5,822 nt of DNA from Planctomycetaceae bacterium (GTDB taxonomy: Bacteria > Planctomycetota > Planctomycetia > Pirellulales > UBA1268): contig SIAG01000269.1 of NCBI GenBank assembly GCA_009691925.1, positions 1-5,822 of the forward strand, written 5' to 3'. A model generated the notes under the pieces. The model was not told the origin of the DNA. It saw only the letters and a list, made by a program, of their open reading frames with translations, and made no database searches. The translations under genes and the position numbers were made by a program. This document shows positions 5,754 through 5,822 of the stretch, piece after piece. The number at the start of each line of letters is the position of its first letter. Position 1 is the stretch's first letter.

Positions 5754-5822
5754 TCAGATCTCCGCCAGCTTCGTCGTGGCGTCGCCAAACGAGTCGACCG
5801 GGGTCCCGCAGACATCGAGGAG
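5754..5822 (-). CDS. C-terminal end of an unidentified protein (truncated by window edge)
   Basis: The minus strand is open from the right edge and ends at a TGA (5754-5756), giving the last 22 residues LLDVCGTPVDSFGDATTKLA-EI. The pattern of a helix, then G-x-P-V-D-S-F-G-D-A-T, resembles the C-termini of planctomycete DUF1552-type secreted proteins as I remember them (…VDRFGDSTG-x-L…), but 22 residues are too few to name a family. The 104-nt gap to the next gene on the same strand contains that gene's Shine-Dalgarno and the 11-nt box, so the two genes may be co-oriented but separately promoted. Confidence 0.5.
   Translation of the reverse strand, partial: LLDVCGTPVDSFGDATTKLAEI

Overview
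The window looks like a chromosomal segment of a high-GC planctomycete (Pirellulales-like). Three things suggest this: a Tat-exported sugar phosphate isomerase/epimerase-like protein paired with a secreted alpha/beta hydrolase, a large exported protein of no recognised family, and purine-rich Shine-Dalgarno sites about 7-9 nt before most starts. The taxonomic call is inference from gene style and composition; there is no rRNA or marker gene.

Left part (1-1928, hand-counted lines about 48-58% GC): a 5'-truncated TPR protein with a C-terminal membrane anchor (+, 2-898); about 160 nt with no gene; a decayed C-terminal fragment of an IS630-family transposase (-, 1061-1321) broken by an in-frame TAG where the family has a conserved Trp; and a small, seemingly intact two-part protein (-, 1370-1819). 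That protein joins a phage-tail-like segment to an antitoxin-like helical tail. This stretch has the look of an accessory or insertion-scarred region.

Right part (1929-5822, sampled lines up to about 75% GC): a Tat-exported TIM-barrel sugar isomerase/epimerase homologue (-, 1929-2897), divergent from a secreted alpha/beta hydrolase/esterase (+, 3067-4125) across a 169-nt shared promoter region. A 476-residue exported protein of unknown function (-, 4219-5649) converges on the hydrolase. The last 22 codons of another minus-strand gene (5754-5822) lie at the right edge. The isomerase and hydrolase are both predicted to act outside the cytoplasm and may cooperate in breakdown of acylated or complex carbohydrates, but this rests on context only.

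The most useful second looks are: the coding-like stretch after the amber stop of the 476-residue protein; the IS630 relic abutting the antitoxin-like gene in the same frame; the two-part architecture of that gene; the Asp in place of the usual metal-ligand His in the isomerase; and an 11-nt motif shared 44-48 nt upstream of the two large minus-strand genes. I see no CRISPR array, tRNA, rRNA or convincing complete new system.
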